From contig CAJUJJ010000002.1 in the NCBI GenBank assembly GCA_910586765.1, positions 124,001 to 188,000 on the forward strand: 64,000 bases of DNA. Reading direction: 5' to 3'. This stretch comes from an uncultured Clostridia bacterium (GTDB lineage: Bacteria > Bacillota > Clostridia > Lachnospirales > Anaerotignaceae). Numbering within the stretch: the stretch's first letter is position 1; each line of letters opens with the position of its first letter. The translations under genes and the position numbers were made by a program. A model generated the notes under the pieces. It was not told the DNA's origin and ran no database searches. It saw only the letters and a list, made by a program, of their open reading frames with translations. Positions 9,235-18,006 of the stretch are shown in pieces.

Positions 9235-9549
9235 TTACTTTTTCTTTTTGGGAAAAGGCAATTCCTGCCATGTAGCTTCTACCAAATTTTTCAAGAAATT
9301 TTTGTCATCTAATTCACTTATAAATAACATAGGTTTTGCTCCTTTATAAGGCAACTGTTCCTCAAAATTTTCACATAGTTTTTTACCTGCTTTTGTAACT
9401 TTTATCAAAAAGCGGTTGTCATATACTCCTCCAAATACTTTACCTTTATAATAAAAAGCATATTCTCCAAACATTTTTCTATAAGAAATTTCTTCTAACT
9501 CTGATAGTTGTTCCGCTATAAATTTTACATACTCCAATGATGATGCCAT
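9235..9549 (-). CDS. TfoX N-terminal domain protein
   Basis: A 104-residue protein with the TfoX N-terminal fold signature: an N-terminal helix (SLEYVKFIAEQL), then RKMFGEYAFYYKGKVFGGVYDNRFLIKV and a conserved helical end. In Proteobacteria the full-length TfoX/Sxy is a competence regulator, but single-domain versions in Firmicutes have no settled function. The start at 9549 is set by AGGAGG (9556-9561); a longer frame lacks a ribosome site and runs through a hairpin. C-terminus is a Lys run. Confidence 0.85.
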   Translation of the reverse strand: MASSLEYVKFIAEQLSELEEISYRKMFGEYAFYYKGKVFGGVYDNRFLIKVTKAGKKLCENFEEQLPYKGAKPMLFISELDDKNFLKNLVEATWQELPFPKKKK

Positions 9550-9576
9550 AATTTTCCTCCTATTTTTTAATAATAC

Positions 9577-9626
9577 AAAAAAAGAAGTCATAAAACATAT
9601 TTTCATATGAAATGATTTCTTTTTTT
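9577..9626. terminator. hairpin with A/T arms upstream of the TfoX-like gene
   Basis: A-rich arm AAAAAAAGAA.TCAT pairs with ATGA.TTCTTTTTTT; it ends in a T run on the plus strand. It may terminate plus-strand transcription or isolate the TfoX-like gene from its upstream neighbour. Confidence 0.45.
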
Positions 9627-9639
9627 GCAATATACGCAG

Positions 9640-9791
9640 TACTAAATTGACCCTTTTCATATTGGTGTTACTGAAAGCTATTTCGCAAAATCATTCGTCA
9701 AAATGGTTAAAGAAGGCGGCCGCCCATTGAAGGACAACTGCTTAATAAACTAGAAGTTGTCAAACTATTTTGTTCTTCTCTAAAACAATAA
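9640..9791 (+). pseudogene. decayed coding fragment of unknown family
   Basis: The plus strand reads IGVTESYFAKSFVKMVKEGG from about 9661 and, after an apparent frame change near 9715-9725, PIEGQLLNKLEVVKLF to a TAA at 9789-9791. There is no start codon or ribosome site. The stretch is locally GC-rich and includes a GCGGCCGC octamer at 9716-9723, unlike its neighbourhood. It looks like the tail of a lost gene; the family was not recognised. Confidence 0.3.
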
Positions 9792-10526
9792 ATTGACATC
9801 TCCATAAATGCAGATGCGAAGCACTCCAATGAAAATCAAATGGATTGGATAATATAGATAAAAAAACCACTTCAGCCATTTTATCTTCCCTTTTTCGCCA
9901 TTATATTGCTTTAACACAGGATAAACCAACAAAACACCAATCTGTACCAAAGCATAAACTTTACTCACAAAAAAGAATGATACCACTGCATATATTGCTA
10001 CATACAGAAGCATTTCTTTCATCTGTGCATTTAGGTTTCCCCTTTTCCCATACATTGCTAATATTGCAAGTACTGCTATGCAACTCCAATCCGCTGGAAA
10101 AGCACTCCAAATCAATACAAAGATAAATACATTCTTTACCCAATTCTTTATTAGCAAATCATTGTGCTGCATACACAGTACCAAAACCGCAATAAAAAGC
10201 GGATACATAACACTTGTCTGATTAAAAATTCCTGTACTGAAAGGAATTGGATTTATTCCGAATGCAAAACAATATGCAAAATGTGAAATTACAGCAAAAA
10301 TTCCCATTCGTAATATATATCTTTTTACATTATGTGTATAATAATATCCTTCACATACAAAAAACCACATAATCGGGGCTGTTAAACGTCCAACAATATG
10401 TAATGCCATTGCTCCTGGTTCAGCTGGAAAACCAGAATAAATCAAATCACATATATGGTCTATTGTCATAGCAATAATTGCAATTAGTTTTAAATGATTT
10501 GCATTCAATCGTAGTTGCAGTTCCAT
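9780..10526 (-). CDS. TraX family membrane protein
   Basis: Polytopic membrane protein of 248 residues beginning LNANHLKLIAIIAMTIDHI, the hallmark of the TraX family, followed by RLTAPIMWFFVCEGYYYT and five or more further hydrophobic helices. TraX was described as an F-pilin acetyltransferase; chromosomal Firmicute members are more probably membrane acyltransferase-like proteins of unknown substrate. The start at 10526 follows AGGAGGAG; a longer frame (to 10634) runs through the promoter. Stands alone between proC and a decayed fragment. Confidence 0.88.
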   Translation of the reverse strand: MELQLRLNANHLKLIAIIAMTIDHICDLIYSGFPAEPGAMALHIVGRLTAPIMWFFVCEGYYYTHNVKRYILRMGIFAVISHFAYCFAFGINPIPFSTGIFNQTSVMYPLFIAVLVLCMQHNDLLIKNWVKNVFIFVLIWSAFPADWSCIAVLAILAMYGKRGNLNAQMKEMLLYVAIYAVVSFFFVSKVYALVQIGVLLVYPVLKQYNGEKGKIKWLKWFFYLYYPIHLIFIGVLRICIYGDVNLLF

Positions 10527-10583
10527 ATTGCTCCTCCTGTCAATCTCTCGAATTATTCTTACAAACACCGATTTGTCGAGTTG

Positions 10584-10612
10584 ATTATAGCACAAAGGAA
10601 CTGTCTCCGCAA
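10584..10612 (-). promoter_or_regulatory. probable promoter of the TraX-family gene
   Basis: Minus strand: TTGCGG, 17-nt spacer, TATAAT, about 58 nt ahead of the start codon. Confidence 0.55.
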
Positions 10613-10675
10613 AACCTTTTGTGGAAGCTGCCAAAGTGATAACTCAGCAATGTTTTTCTTAAAAGGCTAAATTGT

Positions 10676-11488
10676 TTATTGTTTCCTAGCAATCCATTTA
10701 TCCTTTTGAAGAACAGCATCAAATGCCTTTACAAGTGTACTTTCAAAACCGTTTTCTTGTAAAGCACAAACACCTTCTATTGTCGTACCTCCTGGAGAAC
10801 ATACTTGGTCTATCAATTCCCAAGGGTGTTCCCCACTTTCTAATATCATTTTTGCACTTCCTAAAACAGTTTGTGCTGTAATTTCTAGTGCTTGCTTTTT
10901 AGACATACCCGCCTTTAATGCTGCTCTTGACAAAGCATCTATATACAAATAAGCAAATGCAACAGAAGCTCCCCCTATTACACTAAACATAGAAAACTGT
11001 TGCTCTGCAATTTCTAACACAGTGCCTATTGTAGCAAACATATCTTTTGCTGTTTGAAACTGCTGTTCTGTTACTACATCATTTTTGCAAATGCCTGTTG
11101 TAGATGCTCCAATTTTGCCGTTGATATTTGGCATTACCCTCACAATAGCTGTATCTTCTCCCAAAAAAGAAGCAATATATTCTAATTTTTTCCCTGCTGC
11201 AATGGATATAACAAGAGGCTTTTTGTCTTGAATATATTGTTTCATATCAGGTAAAATCTCTGCTAAAATATTTGGCTTTACCCCCAATACTAAAACATCT
11301 GAATGTTGTATTACCTCCTGTATTGTTTTGCAATATTGTGCATTACACTGTTCTGCTAATTTCTGTGCTGTAATACCTGATTTGCTTGTAATATAAATAC
11401 AATTTCCATCATAACTTTTTGTGCCTATTGTCATACCTTTTACTATGGCACTTACCATATTACCTGCACCTATAAAACCAAAATTCAT
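10676..11488 (-). CDS. proC: pyrroline-5-carboxylate reductase
   Basis: Last step of proline synthesis: NAD(P)H-dependent reduction of pyrroline-5-carboxylate to proline, in the cytoplasm. The 270-residue protein has the N-terminal dinucleotide motif FIGAGNMVSAI and the C-terminal family signature around GSAKMILESGEHPWELIDQV and SPGGTTIEG. The start at 11488 sits 7 nt after AAAGGAGG; the longer frame starts with a TTG inside that ribosome site. No other proline genes are nearby; it is divergent from metY. Confidence 0.95.
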   Translation of the reverse strand: MNFGFIGAGNMVSAIVKGMTIGTKSYDGNCIYITSKSGITAQKLAEQCNAQYCKTIQEVIQHSDVLVLGVKPNILAEILPDMKQYIQDKKPLVISIAAGKKLEYIASFLGEDTAIVRVMPNINGKIGASTTGICKNDVVTEQQFQTAKDMFATIGTVLEIAEQQFSMFSVIGGASVAFAYLYIDALSRAALKAGMSKKQALEITAQTVLGSAKMILESGEHPWELIDQVCSPGGTTIEGVCALQENGFESTLVKAFDAVLQKDKWIARKQ

Positions 11489-11614
11489 ACGATTACCTCC
11501 TTTTATCAATCAATATAAAAACACACCATTATATTATTTTTGATTTATTTTATCACTTTTTTATTTTTTAAAAAAGAAGTTTTTTATTTTTTGCATATTT
11601 GTGGTAGACTGTTA

Positions 11615-11643
11615 TTGACAGACAGATAGAAAAGTGCTATTGT
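11615..11643 (+). promoter_or_regulatory. probable metY promoter
   Basis: TTGACA, 17-nt spacer, TATTGT, about 77 nt upstream of the metY start. The leader contains only a small TTAGT/ACTAA hairpin; no SAM riboswitch or T-box was recognised. Confidence 0.6.
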
Positions 11644-11720
11644 TTTGAATAAATCATATAAAATTAGTATGATTAAAGCACTAATCAAAATTATTTTTTT
11701 ATGATAAAAGGAGGACTATT

Positions 11721-13004
11721 ATGCAAAATCAATATCGTTTTGAAACATTACAACTCCATGCAGGACAAGAAACTGCTGACCCTACTACACATTCCCGTGC
11801 TGTACCTATTTATCAAACAACTTCTTATATATTTGACAACTGCCAACATGGTGCAGATTTATTTGCCTTAAAACAAGAAGGCAATATCTACAGTCGTATG
11901 ATGAACCCTACAACAGATGTTTTTGAAGCTCGTATCAATGCTTTAGAAGGCGGTGTTGGAGCACTTGCTTTATCTTCTGGTTCTGCTGCTGTGACTTGTG
12001 CAATACAAAATATTACACAAATGGGAGACCACATTGTTTCTGCTAATACACTTTATGGAGGTACATACAATCTTTTTGCTCATACATTTCCTAAAAGTGG
12101 TGTTACAACAACTTTTGTTAATCCAGATGATGTTACTAATTTTGAAAAGGCTATACAGCCAAATACAAAATTAGTATATATTGAAGCAATAGGAAATCCA
12201 AATGCTAGTATGATTGACATTGAAAAAGTTGCAGAAATTGCTCATTCACACAATATTCCCCTTGTTGTAGATAGTACATTTGCTACACCTTATTTGTTAA
12301 GACCTTTTGAATATGGTGCAGATATTGTAGTACATTCTGCTACAAAATTTATAGGCGGTCATGGTACTTCTATAGGTGGTGTGATAGTAGACAGTGGTAA
12401 TTTTGATTGGGAAGCAAGCGGAAAATTTCAACATTTAGTAGAGCTAGACCCTTGTTATCATGGTACCAGTTTTACACAATTTGCAGGAAAAGCAGCTTAT
12501 ATTACAAGAGCAAGAGTCGTATTACTTCGTGACACTGGTGCTTGTTTAAGTCCTTTCCATTCCTTTTTGTTTTTGCAGGGATTGGAAACACTTTCTTTAC
12601 GTGTAGAACGCCATGTTGAAAACACATTAAAAGTAATGGAATATCTTTCAAAACATCCAAAAGTTGCAAAAGTAAACCACCCTTCACTACCTGATAGCCC
12701 TTATCATAAATTATATCAAAAATATTTGCCAAAGGGTGGAGCTTCTATATTTACTATAGAAACAAAAGGCACAAGAGAAGATGCAAACCGTTTTGTAGAT
12801 AATTTGAAACTGTTTTCTCTTTTAGCAAATGTTGCAGATGTAAAATCTCTTGTTATCAATCCAGCAGGTACAACACATTCTCAAATGACAGATGAAGAAT
12901 TAGCAGCTTCTGGTATTTCTCCTACAACAATACGTCTTTCTATTGGTACAGAACACATTGACGATATTATTGCAGATTTAGAACAGGCTTTTGAAAAAAT
13001 GTAA
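11721..13004 (+). CDS. metY: O-acetylhomoserine sulfhydrylase (aminocarboxypropyltransferase)
   Basis: PLP enzyme that makes homocysteine from O-acetylhomoserine and sulfide. The 427-residue length and opening FETLQLHAGQE fit the MetY branch of the Cys/Met metabolism family. Lys209 in VVHSATKFIGGHGT is the PLP-binding lysine; the segment YSRMMNPTTDVFE and the C-terminal HSQMTDEEL / IRLSIGTEHIDDII are also typical. Ribosome site AAAGGAGG. It supplies homocysteine to the metF/metH group 14 kb downstream on the same strand. Confidence 0.95.
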   Translation: MQNQYRFETLQLHAGQETADPTTHSRAVPIYQTTSYIFDNCQHGADLFALKQEGNIYSRMMNPTTDVFEARINALEGGVGALALSSGSAAVTCAIQNITQMGDHIVSANTLYGGTYNLFAHTFPKSGVTTTFVNPDDVTNFEKAIQPNTKLVYIEAIGNPNASMIDIEKVAEIAHSHNIPLVVDSTFATPYLLRPFEYGADIVVHSATKFIGGHGTSIGGVIVDSGNFDWEASGKFQHLVELDPCYHGTSFTQFAGKAAYITRARVVLLRDTGACLSPFHSFLFLQGLETLSLRVERHVENTLKVMEYLSKHPKVAKVNHPSLPDSPYHKLYQKYLPKGGASIFTIETKGTREDANRFVDNLKLFSLLANVADVKSLVINPAGTTHSQMTDEELAASGISPTTIRLSIGTEHIDDIIADLEQAFEKM

Positions 13005-13062
13005 TTACTAAAATAGTATAGTATAATAAGTTTTTTATAGATAATAGTAGTTGCTTTTAGGT

Positions 13063-13100
13063 GACAGCAGTTTTTTTAAGTTTTTGCTGTTTCTGCTGTC
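13063..13100 (+). terminator. long-loop hairpin after metY
   Basis: GACAGCAG / CTGCTGTC arms with a T-rich 22-nt interior lie between metY and the leuA leader. Only weakly terminator-like because the T runs are inside the loop. Confidence 0.35.
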
Positions 13101-13144
13101 AGTTGCGATAGTATACAAATTTTAATAAAAAATAAAAAAAGTCG

Positions 13145-13173
13145 TTGACAGATAATTTATTTTGTGTTACATT
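13145..13173 (+). promoter_or_regulatory. probable promoter of the leu cluster
   Basis: TTGACA, 17-nt spacer, TACATT, just ahead of the T-box leader. Confidence 0.65.
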
Positions 13174-13189
13174 TATTCTCAACAAAAAG

Positions 13190-13469
13190 TATATAAATAA
13201 AAACACAGTGATAAGAAGTAGTAGGTTTTTGAAACGATACAGAGAGTTATCGGTTGGTGTGAGATAACAAGATGGATAAAGCTGAACTGGTCTTGGAGTG
13301 GTTCGCTGAACAGTAGTAGGCGATAACGGAAGTTCACCGTTACAGGAACAGGATATTAGGTTATGCCAGTATCTGTATGAGGGTATCCCTTTATGGGATA
13401 AATAGAAGTGGTACCGTGGAAGGAATACGCCTTTCATCTTCTTTGTGTAAGAAGATGAAAGGCTTTTTT
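13190..13469 (+). promoter_or_regulatory. T-box leader (tRNA-sensing), probably tRNA-Leu
   Basis: Contains the usual T-box landmarks: AGTAGTAGG and GAGAG-type stem I elements, the apical hairpin GTTATC/GATAAC, CTTGGAGT, a stem AACGG/CCGTT, the T-box sequence GTGGTACCGTGG (13409-13420) and a terminator of 12 bp (CCTTTCATCTTC at 13430-13441 with its complement at 13451-13462, then T6). By analogy with known leaders the specifier should lie between GAA and CTTGGAG, giving CTG (Leu) at 13287-13289. Uncharged tRNA would favour the antiterminator and leuA expression. T-box identity is firm; the exact specifier is inference. Confidence 0.92.
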
Positions 13470-13521
13470 AATGTATTTTACAAATATAGCATTTTATTTC
13501 ACTAAAGGAGAGTAATATAAC

Positions 13522-15195
13522 ATGAAAAATTATAACAGATACCAAGTGTATCCCACAGTAAATTTAAAAGACAGAACATGGCCAAATCAAAAAATTACAA
13601 AAGCACCTATGTGGTGTAGTGTTGACTTGCGTGACGGTAATCAAGCATTGATTACCCCTATGGGATTAAATCAAAAACTGCAATTTTTTCAATTTTTAGT
13701 AGACATGGGATTTAAAACAATAGAAATTGGTTTTCCTGCTGCTTCTGAAACAGAATACGAATTTACAAGAGCACTGATTGACCAAAATTTAATTCCTGAT
13801 GATGTTACGATACAGGTTTTGACACAATCCAGAGCAAAAATTATTGAAAAAACATTTTCTGCTTTAACAGGTGCTAAAAATGCCATTGTGCATTTATATA
13901 ATTCTACTTCTACATTGCAAAGAGAAGTTGTTTTCGGCAATTCCAAACAAGAAACAGTTGATTTAGCTGTATTTGGTGCAAAAATGATGAATGACATTGC
14001 TGCACAGTACACAGAAACAAACTTTACATTTGAGTATTCTCCAGAAAGTTTTACGGGAACAGAAATGGATTTTGCCGCAGAAATTTGTAATGCGGTAATA
14101 GATGTATGGAAACCAACACCAGAACATAAAGCAATTATCAATTTGCCTTCCACAGTAGAAATGACATCACCAAATGTCTATGCTGACCAAATTGAATATA
14201 TGTGTCGTAATTTAAAAAACAGAGATAGTATTTTAGTAAGTTTACACGCACATAATGATAGAGGCTGTGCCGTTGCTGCATCTGAATTGGGATTGATGGC
14301 TGGTGCAGACAGAGTAGAAGGTACATTATTTGGAAATGGTGAAAGAACAGGCAATGCTGATATTTTGACAATAGGTATGAATATGTTTACACAAGGCGTT
14401 GACCCAGAATTGGACTTTACACATATGAATGATATTGTAAATATTTATGAAGACTCCACACAAATGAATGTACACCCTCGTCACCCTTATGCTGGAGAAT
14501 TGGTATTTACTGCTTTTTCTGGTTCTCACCAAGATGCTATCAAAAAGGGTATGACAGCTATGAAAACACACCCTGAACATTGGGAAGTGCCTTATTTGCC
14601 TCTTGACCCTAAAGATGTTGGCAGAAGCTATGACCCTATTATCAGAATTAATAGTCAATCTGGTAAAGGTGGCGTAACATTTATATTGGAACAAAATTAT
14701 GGTTTATATCTTCCAAAAGCATTCCAAAGAAATGCCGGAGATATTATTACAGGTGTTTCAGACGAATTACAATCTGAATTGACACCAGAACAAATTTATG
14801 ATGTATTCCAAAAAGAATATGTTGATATTAGAACACCTTTACAATTAAATTATTATAAAACACAAACAGTTGACCAAGATTGGGATTTAGTTTCTATTGC
14901 AGCAGAAATTGAGTTTAAAGGCAAAAAATATTATATTGAAGGAGAAGGCAATGGTGTTGTATCTGCCTTCTGTCATGCAATAGAAGAAGTAATTGGAATA
15001 TCAGTAGATATATTGGACTATAGAGGACATTCTATGGAATATGGTACAAAAGCAAGAGCTATCTCTTACATTGAAGCAAGAGCAAAAGACGGTAAAAAAT
15101 ATTATGGTGCAGGTACTTCAAGCAGTGTAGGAAAATCTTCATTGCGTGCCGTAGTCAGCACAGTAAATAAAATGTTAACAGCTGCTGAAGCTTAA
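13522..15195 (+). CDS. leuA: 2-isopropylmalate synthase
   Basis: Commits 2-oxoisovalerate and acetyl-CoA to leucine synthesis. The 557-residue protein is of the longer type: catalytic barrel with CSVDLRDGNQA near residue 32, the metal-binding SLHAHNDRG, GTLFGNGERTGNAD, a linker, and a C-terminal LeuA dimer domain (from about residue 440) that gives leucine feedback inhibition in relatives. Ribosome site AAAGGAGAG. It is the first gene after the T-box leader; a perfect hairpin follows its stop codon. Confidence 0.96.
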   Translation: MKNYNRYQVYPTVNLKDRTWPNQKITKAPMWCSVDLRDGNQALITPMGLNQKLQFFQFLVDMGFKTIEIGFPAASETEYEFTRALIDQNLIPDDVTIQVLTQSRAKIIEKTFSALTGAKNAIVHLYNSTSTLQREVVFGNSKQETVDLAVFGAKMMNDIAAQYTETNFTFEYSPESFTGTEMDFAAEICNAVIDVWKPTPEHKAIINLPSTVEMTSPNVYADQIEYMCRNLKNRDSILVSLHAHNDRGCAVAASELGLMAGADRVEGTLFGNGERTGNADILTIGMNMFTQGVDPELDFTHMNDIVNIYEDSTQMNVHPRHPYAGELVFTAFSGSHQDAIKKGMTAMKTHPEHWEVPYLPLDPKDVGRSYDPIIRINSQSGKGGVTFILEQNYGLYLPKAFQRNAGDIITGVSDELQSELTPEQIYDVFQKEYVDIRTPLQLNYYKTQTVDQDWDLVSIAAEIEFKGKKYYIEGEGNGVVSAFCHAIEEVIGISVDILDYRGHSMEYGTKARAISYIEARAKDGKKYYGAGTSSSVGKSSLRAVVSTVNKMLTAAEA

Positions 15196-15220
15196 TGATT
15201 AGGGCATTGCCCTAATCATT
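15194..15220 (+). repeat. 13-bp perfect hairpin after leuA
   Basis: AATGATTAGGGCA and its exact complement are separated by one base. It overlaps the end of the leuA stop region; the T run starts only after several A residues, so termination is probably partial. It would lower expression of the downstream leu genes relative to leuA. Confidence 0.7.
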
Positions 15221-15287
15221 TCAAAAATTTTTAAAACAAACAATATTCTGTATTGCTATAACAATTATTTTATGTTTTGGAGGTAAT

Positions 15288-15731
15288 ATGAAAATTGTTG
15301 AAATAAAACAAATAACGCCATTATTGTTACAGCAACTATTAGAAATATGGGAAAGTTCTGTAAAAGCAACGCATTTGTTTTTATCAGATAATGAAATAGA
15401 AAGTATTAAAAAATATGTCCCCCAAGCATTAAAAGAAGTACCTTATTTAATCATTGCAGAAAATGAGAATGAAACTCCTATTGCTTTTATGGGGATTGAT
15501 AAGCAAAAACTAGAAATGCTGTTTGTTTCAAATGAACAAAGAGGAAAAGGAATTGGTAAAAGGCTAATAGAATATGGCATTGAAGTTTATTCTATTAATG
15601 AACTAGCTGTAAATGAACAAAATCCATTTGCCAAAGGCTTTTACGAACATATGGGATTTCAAGTATATAAAAGAAGTAATTATGATGAACAAGGAAATTA
15701 CTATCCACTTTTATATATGAAACGAATATAG
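15288..15731 (+). CDS. GNAT family N-acetyltransferase
   Basis: A 147-residue acetyl-CoA-dependent acyltransferase. The core motif A appears as MLFVSNEQRGKGIGKRLIEYG (R/Q-x-x-G-x-G pattern), followed by the strand-helix LAVNEQNPFAKGFYEHMGF and the C-terminal YPLLYMKR. The substrate cannot be told from sequence; the overall shape is like small YjaB-type acetyltransferases. It lies between leuA and leuC on the same strand, an unusual place, and there is no evidence that it takes part in leucine synthesis. Confidence 0.88.
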   Translation: MKIVEIKQITPLLLQQLLEIWESSVKATHLFLSDNEIESIKKYVPQALKEVPYLIIAENENETPIAFMGIDKQKLEMLFVSNEQRGKGIGKRLIEYGIEVYSINELAVNEQNPFAKGFYEHMGFQVYKRSNYDEQGNYYPLLYMKRI

Positions 15732-15778
15732 CAATTTATAAATTGAAATATTTATAATAACAAAGGAGGTATATTATA

Positions 15779-17044
15779 ATGGGAATGACAATGACACAGA
15801 AAATACTTGCAGCACACGCTGGTATGGACTGTGTAAGTGCAGGACAGTTAATACAATCAAAATTAGATATTGTTATGGGAAATGATATTACAACTGCTGT
15901 AGCGATACCAGAATTTAAAAAAACAGGTGCAAAAGAAGTATTTGATAAAGATAAAGTTGTAGTAGTATTAGACCATTTTACACCAAATAAAGACATTAAA
16001 GCAGCAGAACAGTGCAAAAGCTGTCGTCAATTTGCTTATGATACCAATATTAAAAACTTTTTTGATGTAGGAGAAGTAGGTATTGAACACGCATTGCTTC
16101 CAGAAAAAGGGATTGTTGTACCTGGTGATGTAATTATTGGTGCAGACAGCCACACTTGCACTTATGGTGCATTAGGTGCTTTTTCAACAGGTATAGGCAG
16201 TACAGACATGGCAATCGGTATGGCAACAGGCGAATGTTGGTTTAAAGTACCTTCTGCTATTAAATTCAATATCATTGGCAAACCTTCTAAATATGTCAGT
16301 GGAAAAGATGTCATACTGCATATTATAGGAATGATTGGTGTAGATGGTGCATTATATAAATCAATGGAATTTACAGGAGAGGGCATTAAAGAACTCTCTA
16401 TGGACGATAGATTTACCATTGCAAATATGGCGATTGAAGCAGGTGCAAAAAATGGTATTTTCCCAGTAGATGAATTAACCATTGCTTATACAAAAGAACA
16501 TTCTACAAAACCATATACAGTATATGAAGCAGATGCCGATGCAGTATATGATGAAGAATATACCATTGATTTGACTACACTTCGTCCTACAGTGTCATTC
16601 CCTCATTTGCCAGAAAATACTAAAACAGTTGATGAGGTTGGAGAAGTAAAAATTGACCAAGTTGTTATTGGTTCTTGTACAAACGGCAGATTTTCAGATA
16701 TGAAAATTGCCGCAGATATATTAAGAGGCAAAAAAGTAGCCAAAGATGTCAGAACAATTATCATTCCTGCTACACAAAAAATTTATTTAGACTGTGTAAA
16801 AGCAGGCTATGTTGAAGATTTTATAAACGCTGGAGCAATATTTTCCACACCAACTTGTGGCCCTTGTCTTGGCGGTCATATGGGCATTATGGCAGCAGGA
16901 GAAAAATGCGTTTCTACCACAAATAGAAATTTTGTAGGACGTATGGGACACGTAGAAAGTGAAGTATATCTTGCAAGCCCAGCAGTTGCAGCAGCATCTG
17001 CCATTGCAGGAAAAATTGCAAATCCAGAAGAATTGGAGGGTTGA
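15779..17044 (+). CDS. leuC: 3-isopropylmalate dehydratase large subunit
   Basis: With LeuD isomerises 2- to 3-isopropylmalate. The 421-residue protein belongs to the compact bacterial/archaeal branch of the aconitase family. Fe-S ligand cysteines are visible in VIGSCTNGRFSDM and in TPTCGPCLGGHMG; DSHTCTYGALGAFSTGIGSTDMA is the other conserved block. Ribosome site AAAGGAGG. Three nucleotides separate it from leuD, implying translational coupling. Confidence 0.96.
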   Translation: MGMTMTQKILAAHAGMDCVSAGQLIQSKLDIVMGNDITTAVAIPEFKKTGAKEVFDKDKVVVVLDHFTPNKDIKAAEQCKSCRQFAYDTNIKNFFDVGEVGIEHALLPEKGIVVPGDVIIGADSHTCTYGALGAFSTGIGSTDMAIGMATGECWFKVPSAIKFNIIGKPSKYVSGKDVILHIIGMIGVDGALYKSMEFTGEGIKELSMDDRFTIANMAIEAGAKNGIFPVDELTIAYTKEHSTKPYTVYEADADAVYDEEYTIDLTTLRPTVSFPHLPENTKTVDEVGEVKIDQVVIGSCTNGRFSDMKIAADILRGKKVAKDVRTIIIPATQKIYLDCVKAGYVEDFINAGAIFSTPTCGPCLGGHMGIMAAGEKCVSTTNRNFVGRMGHVESEVYLASPAVAAASAIAGKIANPEELEG

Positions 17045-17047
17045 GTT

Positions 17048-17545
17048 GTGGAAGCAAAAGGAAAAGTATTCAAATATGGCGACAATGTAGATACTGATGT
17101 CATTATACCAGCACGTTACTTAAATGTATCCAGCGGTGAAGAATTGGCAAAATATTGTATGATTGATATTGACCCTGATTTTGTAAATAATATGAACAAA
17201 GGCGATATTATTGTAGCAACAAAAAATTTTGGTTGTGGTTCTTCCAGAGAACACGCACCTCTTGCTATAAAATGTGCAGGAGTTTCCTGTGTTATTGCAA
17301 GCACATTTGCAAGAATATTTTACAGAAACGCCATCAATATTGGTATGCCTATATTAGAATGTGAAGAAGCAGCAAATGATATTGAAAATGGAAATGAAGT
17401 ATCTATCAATTTTGATACAGGCGTTATTACAAATATTACAAAAAATAAAACATATCAAGCGCAGGCTTTCCCTGAATTTATTAAAAAAATTATGGAAGCT
17501 GATGGACTGGTACAGCAAACTAAAAAAAGGCTAGAAAAGGCTTAA
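17048..17545 (+). CDS. leuD: 3-isopropylmalate dehydratase small subunit
   Basis: Swivel domain partner of LeuC. The 165-residue protein has the conserved NVDTDVIIPARYL and KNFGCGSSREHAP motifs. The start codon is GTG at 17048, with GGAGGGTTGAG before it; no ATG is available in the right place. Immediately follows leuC. Confidence 0.96.
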   Translation: MEAKGKVFKYGDNVDTDVIIPARYLNVSSGEELAKYCMIDIDPDFVNNMNKGDIIVATKNFGCGSSREHAPLAIKCAGVSCVIASTFARIFYRNAINIGMPILECEEAANDIENGNEVSINFDTGVITNITKNKTYQAQAFPEFIKKIMEADGLVQQTKKRLEKA

Positions 17546-17550
17546 AAAAT

Positions 17551-17967
17551 ATGTTTAAAAAACTTATTTTATTATTGTTTATTATTTTTCCTATATGTTC
17601 GTGTAATAACAACAATAGCGGAGATAGCAGCCAAGTAACAAAAATAATACCAAATTCTAATATTTATACAAAACAAGATATTGAAAATGCAATGAATGTT
17701 GTAACAGACTACTTTAAAAATGCAGAGGGGTTTCAATACTGTACATTAACAGAATTATGTTATGATGAAAAAATATCTTCTGAAGAAAGTGCAGCATGGG
17801 CAGAACAGTATGAAGCAGAACAAGCTATTGTTTTATTGTCAAAATTTGATGTTAGTTCTTCATATAAAAGCGGAGGGCTAGAAGCAAACAAAACATATCA
17901 AAATTTTAAATGGGTTTTAGTTCGTTCTGGACAAGAAATATGGATATTAGAAACTTGGGGGTATTAA
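17551..17967 (+). CDS. small predicted lipoprotein
   Basis: A 138-residue protein with a charged start (MFKK), a hydrophobic stretch and a lipobox-like ICSC ending at Cys18, followed by an Asn/Ser-rich tether. It is therefore probably lipid-anchored on the outer face of the membrane. The remaining ~110 residues are acidic and unrecognised, ending VLVRSGQEIWILETWGY. It starts 5 nt after leuD and precedes leuB, so it is probably co-transcribed with leucine genes without an obvious metabolic link. Confidence 0.75.
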   Translation: MFKKLILLLFIIFPICSCNNNNSGDSSQVTKIIPNSNIYTKQDIENAMNVVTDYFKNAEGFQYCTLTELCYDEKISSEESAAWAEQYEAEQAIVLLSKFDVSSSYKSGGLEANKTYQNFKWVLVRSGQEIWILETWGY

Positions 17968-18006
17968 GCATTTTTAAAAATTTGCTAAGAAAAGAGGAGA
18001 AACATT

